64,000 nucleotides of DNA from JACCTU01 sp963788055 (GTDB taxonomy: Bacteria; Actinomycetota; Thermoleophilia; Gaiellales; Gaiellaceae): NCBI GenBank assembly GCA_963788055.1, contig CAWBFA010000004.1, positions 1 through 64,000 on the forward strand. Direction: 5' to 3'. This document shows positions 30,915 to 39,997 of the stretch, in pieces. The notes beneath the pieces were generated by a model. The model did no database searches. It was not told the DNA's origin and worked only from the letters and a program-made list of their open reading frames with translations. Each line of letters opens with the position of its first letter. Position 1 is the first letter of the stretch. The position numbers and the translations under genes are program-made.

Positions 30915-31798
30915 CACGGCTCGGTCGTGTCTTCGTCCTCGACCCAGTCGCGCGTCAGGAAGAGCCAGAACGCGAGGCCCGCGTACGGGCCGTAACGTCG
31001 GAAGCGCCGCTCGATCGTCGCGTCGGCTGCCTTGCGGCCGTTCAGTCGCGCATACGTCGGCCGCGTCCACGAGTCGAGCACGAGCCGGGAGTAGCGGCCG
31101 ACCAGCATCATGATGTGCGCCGCGGCGTAGGGGCCGACGCCCGGCAGCTCGAGCAGGCGTGCGGCGACCTCGTCGTCTTCGAGCTCGCGGTCGGCGGCGA
31201 GCGCCTCGAGGTCGAGCTCGCCGGAAGCGACGGAGCGCGCGAGTGCGCGGAGGTACGCCGCGCGGTAACCCGCACGCGCGACGTCGCGGTACCAGCGCTC
31301 CGGCTTGGCGGCCATCCGCTCGGGCGTCGGAAACGCGCGCCGCCCGCGGTCGGACTTCTCACCGAGCCGCTCGACGAGCGCACCGACCATCCGGACCGTG
31401 CCGGACCACGCGCAGTTCGTCGTGCAGATCGTCTTCACGACGTCCTCGAAGACGGACTGGCTCCGCATCCAGCGGCCCGCACCGTTCGACGCCCACGACA
31501 GGGCAGGGTCCTCCGCGAGCTTCGCGTAGAGCGGCGAGAGATCCTCGTCGAGCCGGAGGACGTGGCGCACCGCGCCGACGACGCGCCGCGGCGCTCGGCC
31601 CTCCACGGTCATGCTCGCCGGCCCTGCCTTGCGGACGAGCACCGTCTGCGGGCCGGGGTAGAGCGTGAGCTCGAGCGTGCGCTCGACGGAGTCGATCCGG
31701 TTCGGGACCAGGTCGTTCAGGCCGTGCGAGTTGACCGTGCGCCAGAAGTCGACGGGCTCGCCGCCGGCGCCGACCAGCTCCAGCTCGAGCTTCGCCAC
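30911..31798 (-). CDS. HhH-GPD DNA glycosylase (AlkA/OGG-like)
   Basis: 295 aa from the GTG at 31798, giving the N-terminus AKLELELVG; the open frame upstream is antisense to the next gene. The helix-hairpin-helix LPGVGPYAAAHIMML and the catalytic Asp in VLDSWTRPTYARL (about residue 240) are present, as is the substrate-pocket region QSVFEDVVKTICTTNCAW. Members excise alkylated or oxidised bases. The N-terminal domain (TVNSHGLNDLVPNRID) resembles archaeal/actinobacterial OGG relatives. Confidence 0.85.
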   Translation of the reverse strand: MAKLELELVGAGGEPVDFWRTVNSHGLNDLVPNRIDSVERTLELTLYPGPQTVLVRKAGPASMTVEGRAPRRVVGAVRHVLRLDEDLSPLYAKLAEDPALSWASNGAGRWMRSQSVFEDVVKTICTTNCAWSGTVRMVGALVERLGEKSDRGRRAFPTPERMAAKPERWYRDVARAGYRAAYLRALARSVASGELDLEALAADRELEDDEVAARLLELPGVGPYAAAHIMMLVGRYSRLVLDSWTRPTYARLNGRKAADATIERRFRRYGPYAGLAFWLFLTRDWVEDEDTTEPC

Positions 31799-31817
31799 CG
31801 CGTTAGCGTAGGCGCGG

Positions 31818-33701
31818 ATGGAGCTCTCGCGCCGGCAACAGGCCGCGCTCGTTGCGATCTGCGACACCTTCGCGCCCGGCCTCGACGGGCTGCCGGCCGC
31901 GAGCGAGTCGGGTGTGCCCGACGCCATCGTCGCCTCTTTCGAGCGACATCCGCGAACGGGAGAGGTACGCGAGCTCCTCCGCCTGCTTTCGATCTGGGAG
32001 CGCGCTGCTCGACCGGGGCGTCGTTTCTCCTCGCTCACGCTTGCAGAGCGGGAGCGCGTGCTGCGCTCCTGGCGCGACAGCTCGCTCGAGCGCAAGCGCT
32101 CGGCCTACAAGGTGCTGCGGAAGGGAGCACTGCACCACTACTTCGGACTTCCAGGGCTCGCGCGGTCGTCACTCGGGTATCCCGGAGCGCTCGAGCGTTC
32201 GGGCGCTGGACTGCCGTTCGAGCCTGAGCGTGCGCACGGCGAGCTGCGGCTCGAGTGCGACGTCTGCGTCGTCGGCTCCGGTGCGGGGGGAGGAACCGCG
32301 GCGGGAGTGCTGGCCGCCGCCGGCCTCGACGTCGTCGTGCTCGAGGCGGGCGAGCCGGCAACGTTCAGCGGCGAGGAGATCGACTCGCTGCAGCGGCTCT
32401 ATCTCGAAGGTGCCGCGTCAGCGACAGAGGACCAGTCGCTCGACTTCCTCGCGGGCTGGTGCCTCGGCGGCGGGACGACGGTGAACTGGACGACCTCCCT
32501 GCGGACGCCCGACGACGTGCGCGACGAGTGGGCCGCGCACGGCGTTGCCGCGTTCGCGTCCGACGAATTTGCGCGAAGCCTCGACGCGGTCGAGCAGCGG
32601 ATGGACGTCAACGAGGAGCACGGCGCGGCGTCTGGTCGCGACCGCGTGCTGGAGCGCGGCGCGCAGGCGCTCGGGTGGCACGTCGGAGCCCAGCCGCGGA
32701 ACGTGCGCGGCTGCGACCAGGACGGCGTCTGCGGGTACTGCGGCTTCGGCTGCGCGCTCGGCGCGAAGCGCGGGACCGCCGAGACGTGGCTCGCCGACGC
32801 GGCGGCAGCGGGCGCCCGAGTGCTCGTCGGCGCGCGCGCGCGCCGCGTGGTCGTCGAGCGAGGCGCGGCCGTCGGTGTGGACGCAGGCCCCGTGCAGGTG
32901 CGTGCGCGTGCGGTCGTCGTCGCGTGCGGCGCGTTCCACACGCCCGCGCTGCTCCGGCGCTCCGGGCTCGCGAACGCAGCGATCGGACGCAACCTTCGCT
33001 TTCACCCCGTCACGCTCGTCGTGGGCGAGTTCGAGGAGCCGATCAACCCCTGGGAGGGCGCACTGCAGGCGCGCTACTCGGACGAGCACGCCCATCTCGA
33101 CGGCGGGTACGGCGTGCGCTACGAGACGGCCCCCGTCCACCCCGGCTTCTTCGGTGCGGGGCTCCAGTGGGACGGCGCGCGCGAGAGCCTCGATCTGGCG
33201 AAGCGCTATCCGTACCTCGCTCCCGTCTTTCCGCTCGTGCGCGATCGCGACGCGGGAGAGGTCGTCGTCGGGCGGGACGGCGAGCCGTCGGCGCGCTACC
33301 GGCTCTCGCCCTACGACCTCCGCCATTTGCGCGCCGGCTTCGTCGGCGCAGCGCGGATCCTCGAAGCAGCCGGAGCCAAGCGGATCGTCTCGACGCACGC
33401 GCGCCCCGTCTCGTGGGAGCCGGGCGAGCGCGGCGTGGGGCAGTTCCTCGCGGAAGCGGACGAGCGCGGCTGGGAGCCGAACCGCGTGCTCTACGCCTCC
33501 GCGCACATCATGGGCACCGCGCGAATGGGCGGATCGCCGGCGGGGTCGGCATGCGACCCGACGGGCGAGACGTGGGAGGTCGCTCGGCTCGTCGTCTGCG
33601 ACGGATCGACGTTTCCGACCGCGTCAGGCGTGAACCCGATGATCTCGATCGCCGCGGTGGCGCACTTGAACGCGTCGGCGCTCGCCGCGCGACTCGCGTA
33701 G
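31818..33701 (+). CDS. GMC-family FAD oxidoreductase (long-chain-alcohol oxidase-like)
   Basis: 627 aa. Residues 1-130 form a helical N-terminal domain like that of long-chain alcohol oxidases. The FAD Rossmann motif is VCVVGSGAGGGTAAGVL, with CGYCGFGCALGAKRG in the middle and a C-terminal GMC block (SAHIMGTARMG, VCDGSTFPTASGVNPM). The conserved His of SAH and Asn of GVNP are the likely catalytic pair. Substrate unknown. It heads a plus-strand operon; its stop overlaps the hyuA start by one base (TAGTG). Confidence 0.88.
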   Translation: MELSRRQQAALVAICDTFAPGLDGLPAASESGVPDAIVASFERHPRTGEVRELLRLLSIWERAARPGRRFSSLTLAERERVLRSWRDSSLERKRSAYKVLRKGALHHYFGLPGLARSSLGYPGALERSGAGLPFEPERAHGELRLECDVCVVGSGAGGGTAAGVLAAAGLDVVVLEAGEPATFSGEEIDSLQRLYLEGAASATEDQSLDFLAGWCLGGGTTVNWTTSLRTPDDVRDEWAAHGVAAFASDEFARSLDAVEQRMDVNEEHGAASGRDRVLERGAQALGWHVGAQPRNVRGCDQDGVCGYCGFGCALGAKRGTAETWLADAAAAGARVLVGARARRVVVERGAAVGVDAGPVQVRARAVVVACGAFHTPALLRRSGLANAAIGRNLRFHPVTLVVGEFEEPINPWEGALQARYSDEHAHLDGGYGVRYETAPVHPGFFGAGLQWDGARESLDLAKRYPYLAPVFPLVRDRDAGEVVVGRDGEPSARYRLSPYDLRHLRAGFVGAARILEAAGAKRIVSTHARPVSWEPGERGVGQFLAEADERGWEPNRVLYASAHIMGTARMGGSPAGSACDPTGETWEVARLVVCDGSTFPTASGVNPMISIAAVAHLNASALAARLA

Positions 33702-35440
33702 TGCAGATCCTCGGCGTCGACGTCGGCGGAACGTTCACCGACGCCGTGCTCCTCGACGGGGGCGAGCTGCGCACGGCGAAGGTCTCGACCGCACGTCGTC
33801 AGGAGGAGTCGGTCGTCTCGGCCGCGCGGGCGGTCCGCGCGACGTCGGTCGAGCGCTTCAGCCACGGGACGACGGTCGCGACGAACGCGCTGCTCGAGCG
33901 GAAGGGCGCGCGCACTGCGTTCGTCGGGACGGCGGGCTTTGAGCACCTGCTGCACCTGCGGCGGCAGACGCGCGCACATCTCTACCGATTGTGTGCGCAG
34001 CATGCCGACGCGCTCGTTCCGCTCGAGCGCTGCGTCGGTGTGCGCGAGCGCATGGCCCCGGACGGCGTCCTCGAGCCGCTCGACCTGAGCTCGCTGCCGG
34101 AGCTCGACGCGGAAGCGGTCGCGGTCTGCCTGCTGCACGCATATCGCCATCCCGAGCACGAGCGAGCCGTCGCGGAGGAGGTGCGCCGCCGGCTGCCGGA
34201 CGCCCACGTCGTCGCGTCGCACGAGGTCGCGCCCGAGTTTCGCGAGTACGAGCGAGCGTCGACCGCTGCCGCCGACGCCTACCTCGGTCCCGTCACGTCG
34301 CGCTATCTGGGCGCGCTCGCGTCTGCTGCGTCCGGGGCTGGGTTGCCCGAGCCGCTCGTCATGCGCTCCTCGGGCGGCGTCGCGACGGTGGACGAGGCTG
34401 CGGCGCATCCCGCACTCGTCCTCGTCTCGGGCCCGGCGGCCGGGGCGGTGGGCGCGGCGCGCGTCGCCGCCGAGGCGGGCTTCCCGAACGCGATCGCGTT
34501 CGACATGGGGGGCACCTCGACCGACGTCTGCCTGATCGTCGACGGCGTTGCGGAGCGCTCGAACGAGCGACTCGTCGCCGGCCTGCCGATTCGTCTGCCG
34601 ACGATCGACATCCACACGGTCGGCGCGGGCGGCGGCTCGATCGCGAGGATCGACGCGGGCGGCGCGGTGCGCGTCGGGCCGGAAAGTGCAGGCGCCGACC
34701 CCGGGCCTGCCTGCTACGGCCGCGGCGGGACGCTGCCGACGGTGACCGACGCCAACCTGCTGCTCGGCCGACTGCCGGAGCGGCTCGCGGACGGGGTGGA
34801 GCTGGACCGCGCCGCGGCCGAGCGCGCGCTCGGCTCGCTCGATCCGGCTGCGGTCGTCGAGGTCGTGAACGCGGAGATGCTGCGCGCCCTGCGCGTCGTG
34901 TCGGTCGAGCGAGGCCACGACCCGCGCGACTTCGCGCTCGTCGCCTACGGCGGCGCCGGGCCGCTGCACGCCTGCGCGCTGGCCGAGGAGCTCGGGATCC
35001 GCACCGTTCTCGTCCCCGCGTCGGCCGGCGTGCTCTCCGCGCTCGGGCTCGTCGCGAGCGACGAGCGCCGCGATCGGGTCGAGAGCAGGCTCGTGCCGCT
35101 GGACGAAGCAGGCGAGTTGCCTCAGCAGGGCGAGGTGGACCTGCGCTACGTCGGGCAGTCCTTCGAGCTCACGGTCCCCCTGCAGCCGGACCTGAGCTCC
35201 GCGTTCCACCGAGCGCACGAGGAGCGCTACGGCTATGCCGATCCCGCCCGCGCAATCGAGCTCGTCGCGATTCGCACGGCCGATGTGCGGCGAGGTCCGC
35301 GGTTCGACCTCCCTGGGGCGGAACCGCTCGTCGTGCGGGGGCCTGCCGTCCTCGAGCAGTCCGGCTCCACCGTCTTCGTTCCCCCCGGGTGGGTGGGGGT
35401 TAGGGATGGGTCTAGCACGCTCAAGGTGACGAAAACGTGA
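33701..35440 (+). CDS. hyuA: hydantoinase/oxoprolinase family protein, HyuA-type subunit
   Basis: 579 aa from the GTG at 33701; the longer open frame upstream is a shadow of the GMC gene. Actin-like ATPase motifs LGVDVGGTFTDAV at the start and FDMGGTSTDVCLI mid-protein are characteristic, with the metal-binding TVGAGGGSIARID. About 100 residues shorter than most HyuA but complete at both ends. With HyuB it forms an ATP-dependent hydrolase of hydantoin, 5-oxoproline or related lactams, or an acetone-carboxylase-like enzyme. Confidence 0.92.
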   Translation: MQILGVDVGGTFTDAVLLDGGELRTAKVSTARRQEESVVSAARAVRATSVERFSHGTTVATNALLERKGARTAFVGTAGFEHLLHLRRQTRAHLYRLCAQHADALVPLERCVGVRERMAPDGVLEPLDLSSLPELDAEAVAVCLLHAYRHPEHERAVAEEVRRRLPDAHVVASHEVAPEFREYERASTAAADAYLGPVTSRYLGALASAASGAGLPEPLVMRSSGGVATVDEAAAHPALVLVSGPAAGAVGAARVAAEAGFPNAIAFDMGGTSTDVCLIVDGVAERSNERLVAGLPIRLPTIDIHTVGAGGGSIARIDAGGAVRVGPESAGADPGPACYGRGGTLPTVTDANLLLGRLPERLADGVELDRAAAERALGSLDPAAVVEVVNAEMLRALRVVSVERGHDPRDFALVAYGGAGPLHACALAEELGIRTVLVPASAGVLSALGLVASDERRDRVESRLVPLDEAGELPQQGEVDLRYVGQSFELTVPLQPDLSSAFHRAHEERYGYADPARAIELVAIRTADVRRGPRFDLPGAEPLVVRGPAVLEQSGSTVFVPPGWVGVRDGSSTLKVTKT

Positions 35441-36933
35441 CGAACCATCCCCAGACCGTGAACATCCATCTCCAGGTGATCGGCGAGTCGCTCCGCGCGG
35501 TCGCGGAGGAGATGGGCGCGGTCCTGATCCGCTCCGCCTTCTCCGCGAACGTGAAGGAGCGCCGTGACTGCTCGACCGCCCTGTTCGACGAGCGCGGCCG
35601 GATGATCGCGCAGGCAGAGCACATCCCCGTTCACCTCGGCGCGATGCCCGACGCGGTCGCCGCGGTCGCCGCGCACGATCCGAAGCCAGGCGAAGTCTGG
35701 ATCCTGAACGACCCGTACGCGGGCGGCACGCACCTCCCCGACGTGACGATGGTCTCCCGCACCGCGCTCGGTTTCGCGGTCTCTCGCGCGCACCACGCGG
35801 ACGTCGGCGCCGCCGAGCCCGGCTCGATGCCGGCGGACTCCCGCACCCTCGCCGAGGAAGGTGTCGTGATTCCCCCGACGCGACTCGACGACGACACGCT
35901 GGGGCGTCTCGTCGCTCGCATGCGCAACCCGGACGAACGCCGCGGCGACTTCCGCGCCCAGCTCGCCGCACATCGCCTCGCGGAGCAACGCATCGACGAG
36001 CTCTGCGCACGGCGCGGGCGCGACGCGGTGGCCGCGGCGATGGACGAGCTCTATGCGTACTCCGAACGCGTCGTCCGCGCGGCGATCGCGGCGCTTCCCG
36101 ACGGCCGCTACCAGGCGGAGGACGTCCTCGAGGGCGTCCGCGGCGAGCTCGTCGTCCGCGCGGCCGTGACGATTGCCGGCGACGAGATCGAGATCGACTT
36201 CGACGGCACCGCACCCCAGCACGACGGGAACCTCAACTGCCCGCTCGCGGTCGCGCGCTCCGCCTCGTACTTCGTCGTCCGGTGCGTGACCGACCCCGAT
36301 CTGCCCGCGTCCGGCGGCGCGTTCGCTCCCGTGACGGTGAAGGCGCCGGAGGGCTGCCTCGTCAACGCACGCCCGCCGGCGGCCGTGGCGGCGGGAAACG
36401 TCGAGACCTCGAGCCGGATCGTGGACGTCCTGTTCGCCGCACTCGGACAGGCGGTCGACGTTCCCGCGCAGGGTCAGGGAACGGTGAACAACGTCACGCT
36501 GGGCAACGATCGCTTCACCTACTACGAGACGATCGGCGGGGGCCAGGGCGCGTGCCCCGACGCCGATGGGCCGTCGGGCGTCCACGTCGCAATGTCGAAC
36601 ACGCTCTCGACACCCGTCGAGGCGCTCGAGCTGCAGTACCCGCTTCGCGTCGAGCGCTACGGCCTCCGGCTTGGCTCCGGCGGCCAGGGCGCGCGGCGCG
36701 GCGGCGACGGCGTCGTCCGCGAGCTGCGCGTGCTCGAGCCGGTTCGCCTCTCGCTGATCACCGAGCGGCGCGCGCGGGGACCGAAGGGTGTGCGGGGCGG
36801 CGCAGACGGCGCGCCGGGTCGGAACCTCCTCAACGGCCGCGAGCTCCCGGCGAAGGCGACGGAGCAGCTCGCGGCGGGGGACGTGATCACCGTCGAAACG
36901 CCCGGCGGCGGCGGGCACGGCCCGGCGCAGTAG
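35437..36933 (+). CDS. hyuB: hydantoinase B/oxoprolinase family protein, HyuB-type subunit
   Basis: 498 aa, GTG start overlapping the hyuA stop as GTGA. The family signature is clear: GESLRAVAEEMGAVLIRSAFSANVKERRDCS, HLGAMPDAV, LNDPYAGGTHLPDVT and the C-terminal GGQGARRGGDG. It is the partner subunit of HyuA. Substrate not inferable. Ten bp separate it from the MOSC gene. Confidence 0.93.
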   Translation: MTNHPQTVNIHLQVIGESLRAVAEEMGAVLIRSAFSANVKERRDCSTALFDERGRMIAQAEHIPVHLGAMPDAVAAVAAHDPKPGEVWILNDPYAGGTHLPDVTMVSRTALGFAVSRAHHADVGAAEPGSMPADSRTLAEEGVVIPPTRLDDDTLGRLVARMRNPDERRGDFRAQLAAHRLAEQRIDELCARRGRDAVAAAMDELYAYSERVVRAAIAALPDGRYQAEDVLEGVRGELVVRAAVTIAGDEIEIDFDGTAPQHDGNLNCPLAVARSASYFVVRCVTDPDLPASGGAFAPVTVKAPEGCLVNARPPAAVAAGNVETSSRIVDVLFAALGQAVDVPAQGQGTVNNVTLGNDRFTYYETIGGGQGACPDADGPSGVHVAMSNTLSTPVEALELQYPLRVERYGLRLGSGGQGARRGGDGVVRELRVLEPVRLSLITERRARGPKGVRGGADGAPGRNLLNGRELPAKATEQLAAGDVITVETPGGGGHGPAQ

Positions 36934-36942
36934 GGTCTCGTC

Positions 36943-37386
36943 GTGGAGCGCGGACGGGTCGAGGGAATCTTCATCGCCGGCGAGAAGCGGCAGCTCCCCG
37001 TGCCCGTCGACCGCGTTCGGGCGGTAGCCGGCCGGGGTCTCGAGGGAAATCGGCATTACTACGAGCAGGCGCCGCCCGGTCGTGCGCTGACCTTGATCGC
37101 GGCCGAGGCGCTCGAGGAAGGCGCGGCATCCGGCGTCGAGCTCGGTGCGGACGAGAGTCGCCGGAACGTCCTGACCAGCGGCATCGACCTGAACGCGCTC
37201 GTCGGGGAGCGCTTCCGCGTCGGAGACGTCGAGTGCGTCGGCGTCGAGCTGTGCGAGCCGTGCACGACGCTGGAGGGTCTCACTCGTCCGGGTGTGATCA
37301 AGGCGTACGTGCACCGCGCCGGGCTGAACGCCGACATCCTCACCGACGGCGAGATCGCGGTCGGCGACGCCGTCGAACGCCTGTAG
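36943..37386 (+). CDS. MOSC-domain protein
   Basis: 147 aa, GTG start. The segments VRAVAGRGLEGNRHYY, ESRRNVLTSGIDLNALVG and the conserved Cys in VELCEPCTTLEG match stand-alone MOSC (Moco sulfurase C-terminal) proteins such as YiiM/YuaD, which bind or transfer molybdenum cofactor and reduce N-hydroxylated compounds. A second Cys three residues earlier is notable. It sits in the middle of the GMC-hyuAB-nitrilase run, 2 bp from the next gene. Confidence 0.88.
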   Translation: MERGRVEGIFIAGEKRQLPVPVDRVRAVAGRGLEGNRHYYEQAPPGRALTLIAAEALEEGAASGVELGADESRRNVLTSGIDLNALVGERFRVGDVECVGVELCEPCTTLEGLTRPGVIKAYVHRAGLNADILTDGEIAVGDAVERL

Positions 37387-37388
37387 CG

Positions 37389-38306
37389 ATGCAGGCGAGC
37401 GTCCGCGTCGCATGCGTGCAGGTCGAGCCGGTGATCCTCGACCGCGACGCGACGATCGAGAAGCTCGCGCGCTTCACAGCGGAGGCGGCGGAGAACGGCG
37501 CGCAACTCGTCGTCTTCCCGGAGACGTTCATCCCTGCGTATCCCTCGTCACGCTGGGCGAAGGCGCTCGCGGGCTGGGCCGACCCGCGCGCGAAGGAGGC
37601 CTTCGCTCTGCTGCGTCGCGAGTCGCTGGAGGTGCCGAGCGAAGCGGAGCGGCGGCTCGGCGAGATCGCGCGCGAGCAGGACGTCTGGCTCGTGACGGGA
37701 GTGAACGAGGTCGACCCGGTGAAGCCGGGGACGATCTACAACTCGCTCCTCTACCACGCTCCCGACGGCACGCTCGCCGAGCATCACCGAAAGCTCGTGC
37801 CGACGAACCACGAGCGGCTGATCTGGGGTCAGGGTGACGGCCGCGGGCTGCGCGCCCTCGAGACGCCGCTCGGTCGGCTCGGCGGGCTGATCTGCTGGGA
37901 GAACTACATGCCGCTCGCGCGCTTCTCGCTGTACGAGTCGGGTGTCGAGATCTACATCGCGTCCACCGCCGACGACGGCGACGAGTGGCAGGCGACGCTC
38001 GTGCACATTGCGCGCGAGTCGCGCGCGTTCGTCGTCGCCCCCTGTCACTTCCAGCGCGCCGCGTCGTACCCGGACGATTTCCCGCTGCGCGACCTGCTCG
38101 AAGGGCCGGACCTGCTCGGGCACGGCGGCAGCGCGATCCTCGGTCCAGACGGCGGCTATCTGGCAGGCCCGCTGTACGGCGAGGAAGGTGTCCTCTACGC
38201 CGACCTCGAGGCGGACCGGTTGTACGAGGAGCGACAGCGCTTCGACCCGGTGGGGCACTACCACCGGCCCGAGATCCTCCGCTTCGAGCTGCGAACCGGA
38301 GCCTGA
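37389..38306 (+). CDS. nitrilase-family carbon-nitrogen hydrolase
   Basis: 305 aa from the ATG at 37389. The catalytic triad is Glu45 (VVFPETF), Lys135 (EHHRKLVP) and Cys169 (GGLICWENY); the CWENYMP context is that of true aliphatic/aromatic nitrilases rather than ureidopropionases. It would convert a nitrile or amide to acid plus ammonia. The C-terminus is formed by one arm of the terminator at 38293. Last gene of the five-gene operon. Confidence 0.92.
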   Translation: MQASVRVACVQVEPVILDRDATIEKLARFTAEAAENGAQLVVFPETFIPAYPSSRWAKALAGWADPRAKEAFALLRRESLEVPSEAERRLGEIAREQDVWLVTGVNEVDPVKPGTIYNSLLYHAPDGTLAEHHRKLVPTNHERLIWGQGDGRGLRALETPLGRLGGLICWENYMPLARFSLYESGVEIYIASTADDGDEWQATLVHIARESRAFVVAPCHFQRAASYPDDFPLRDLLEGPDLLGHGGSAILGPDGGYLAGPLYGEEGVLYADLEADRLYEERQRFDPVGHYHRPEILRFELRTGA

Positions 38307-38337
38307 GCGAAGCGCTGTGTCGCCCAGGCTCCGGTTC
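38293..38337. terminator. bidirectional terminator between nitrilase and selB genes
   Basis: GAACCGGAGCCTG (38293-38305) and CAGGCTCCGGTTC (38325-38337) form a perfect 13-bp stem with a 19-nt loop. The left arm is the last codons of the nitrilase and part of its TGA; the right arm covers most of the selB stop. It would end transcription from both sides. Confidence 0.8.
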
Positions 38338-39997
38338 AGGATCTAGCGCGCCGGCGCAGGACGCGCGCGTCGCCAACCCGGCGAGTCAACCCGTCCGCGT
38401 CGAAGCGTTCGAGCAGAAGCTGCGCCGGACGGCGCGAGCTGCCCAGCAGGTCGCGAAAGCGTGCAAGCGTGATCGAGCCTGCGGTCTCGCACTCGTCGAC
38501 CAGAGCGTCACGCGCGCTCGCGTATGCGGCGCGGCCGATCGCCGACCCGTCGCCGACCAGCACGAGGCGTCCACGCTTCTCGAGGACGCCGGCGAGTGCG
38601 CGGTCGACCTCGACCGGCTCGTAGCCTGCGAGCTCGAGTGCGCTCTCGAGCTCGGCTGCGGCCTGCTCGTCGACGACGGGCGCGACCCCGGGCTCGTAGA
38701 GCTTCGCACCGCGGCGCTCGAGCCCGAGCAGCGGAACGATCGCATCTGCCCACGGTGCAGCCGGTGGCGGGACACCCGGATCGACGGGGTCGGTCTCCGC
38801 GATCCGATGTCGAAGCTCGGCGCGGAGGTCCTCGAGCCACTCGACGGCGAAGACCCAGCCGTCTGCCTGTGCGAGTGACCCGACCGAGAAACCGCGAACC
38901 TCGAGCGCGCGTGCCGGGACCGGCTCGTGCACGAGCGAGCTCGCGTCGCCCGCCTCCGCGACTGCGAGCCGCTCGGCGTCGACCCGTCGCGGAGGGGCGG
39001 GGTCGAGCACGACGCCGCCGCCGACCGTGGTCTCGGTGCGGAGCACGAAGCGGTCGCCGCGGGCAGCGACGACAGGTGCGGCGAGCCGAAGCTGCGCGCG
39101 GGTCTCATCCGCACGCACGACCCGAGCCGCGATCTGCGACGTGCCGTGGTGGACGCTGACCGAAGCCGGGATCTCGGCGATCGCCTCGAGGCGCACGTCG
39201 AGCCGGTAGCTCGTGGCGAACGCCTCCGGAGTCACGAGCCCGTCCCCGCGCCCAAGCTCGTTTCGCTCGACGCCCGGAACGTTCACCGCCACGCGTTGGC
39301 CCGCCTCGGCGCGCGCGACGTCCCGGTCGTGCACCTGGACGCTCCGCACGCGCACGTCGAGCCCCGCCGGCTCGACGCGAAGCCGGTCACCCGCCCCGAT
39401 CGACCCCGACCAGAGCGTGCCGGTCACGACGGTGCCGACGCCTCGGAGCGTGAAGACGCGGTCGACGTAGAGCCGGGTCGCGCCTCCCTCGTGGGTCGGT
39501 CGGATCTGCGCAGCGACGTCGGCGAGCGTGCTGCGGAGCTCATCGAGCCCGTCGCCGGTCTTCGCGCTGACCGGGACGACCGGCGTCCCGGGCACGAGCT
39601 TGCGCACCTCGGCGACCACGCGCTCGAGCGCTTCGGCATCCACGGAGTCGGACTTGGTCACCGCGACGACCCCGCGCTCGACGCCCAGCAGCCGGAGGAT
39701 CGCGAGATGCTCGTGCGTCTGCGGCCGAGCGCCCTCTCCGGCGTCGACGACGAGCAGGAAGAGGTCGATCCCGGTCGCGCCCGCGACCATCGCGCGCACG
39801 AAGCGCTCGTGGCCCGGAACGTCGACGAGGGAGAGTCGCGTTCCGTCCGGGAGCTCGAGCGGCGCGTAGCCGAGCTCGATCGAGATGCCGCGCTCGCGCT
39901 CCTCCGGGAGGCGGTCGGTGTCCTTGCCGGTCAGCGCCCGCACGAGCCACGTTTTGCCGTGGTCGATGTGACCGGCCGTGCCGACGGTCAGCGGCAT
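38336..39997 (-). CDS. selB: selenocysteine-specific elongation factor SelB
   Basis: 553 aa from the ATG at 39997 (family start MPLTVGTAGHIDHGKTWL). Translation GTPase motifs: GHIDHGKT, ERGISIELGYAPL, DVPGHERFV and TKSD. The ERGISIELG switch I form and short domain II/III separate it from EF-Tu. The C-terminal ~200 residues are the winged-helix repeats that read SECIS hairpins. It delivers Sec-tRNA-Sec at UGA. It overlaps the end of the methyltransferase gene by 10 bp. Confidence 0.96.
   Translation of the reverse strand: MPLTVGTAGHIDHGKTWLVRALTGKDTDRLPEERERGISIELGYAPLELPDGTRLSLVDVPGHERFVRAMVAGATGIDLFLLVVDAGEGARPQTHEHLAILRLLGVERGVVAVTKSDSVDAEALERVVAEVRKLVPGTPVVPVSAKTGDGLDELRSTLADVAAQIRPTHEGGATRLYVDRVFTLRGVGTVVTGTLWSGSIGAGDRLRVEPAGLDVRVRSVQVHDRDVARAEAGQRVAVNVPGVERNELGRGDGLVTPEAFATSYRLDVRLEAIAEIPASVSVHHGTSQIAARVVRADETRAQLRLAAPVVAARGDRFVLRTETTVGGGVVLDPAPPRRVDAERLAVAEAGDASSLVHEPVPARALEVRGFSVGSLAQADGWVFAVEWLEDLRAELRHRIAETDPVDPGVPPPAAPWADAIVPLLGLERRGAKLYEPGVAPVVDEQAAAELESALELAGYEPVEVDRALAGVLEKRGRLVLVGDGSAIGRAAYASARDALVDECETAGSITLARFRDLLGSSRRPAQLLLERFDADGLTRRVGDARVLRRRARS

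Noticed and set aside
32255..33700. Upstream extension of hyuA to a 1061-aa protein
   Set aside because: The first ~480 codons are an Arg-rich shadow of the GMC oxidoreductase; the HyuA N-terminus (LGVDVGGTFTD) begins at 33701.
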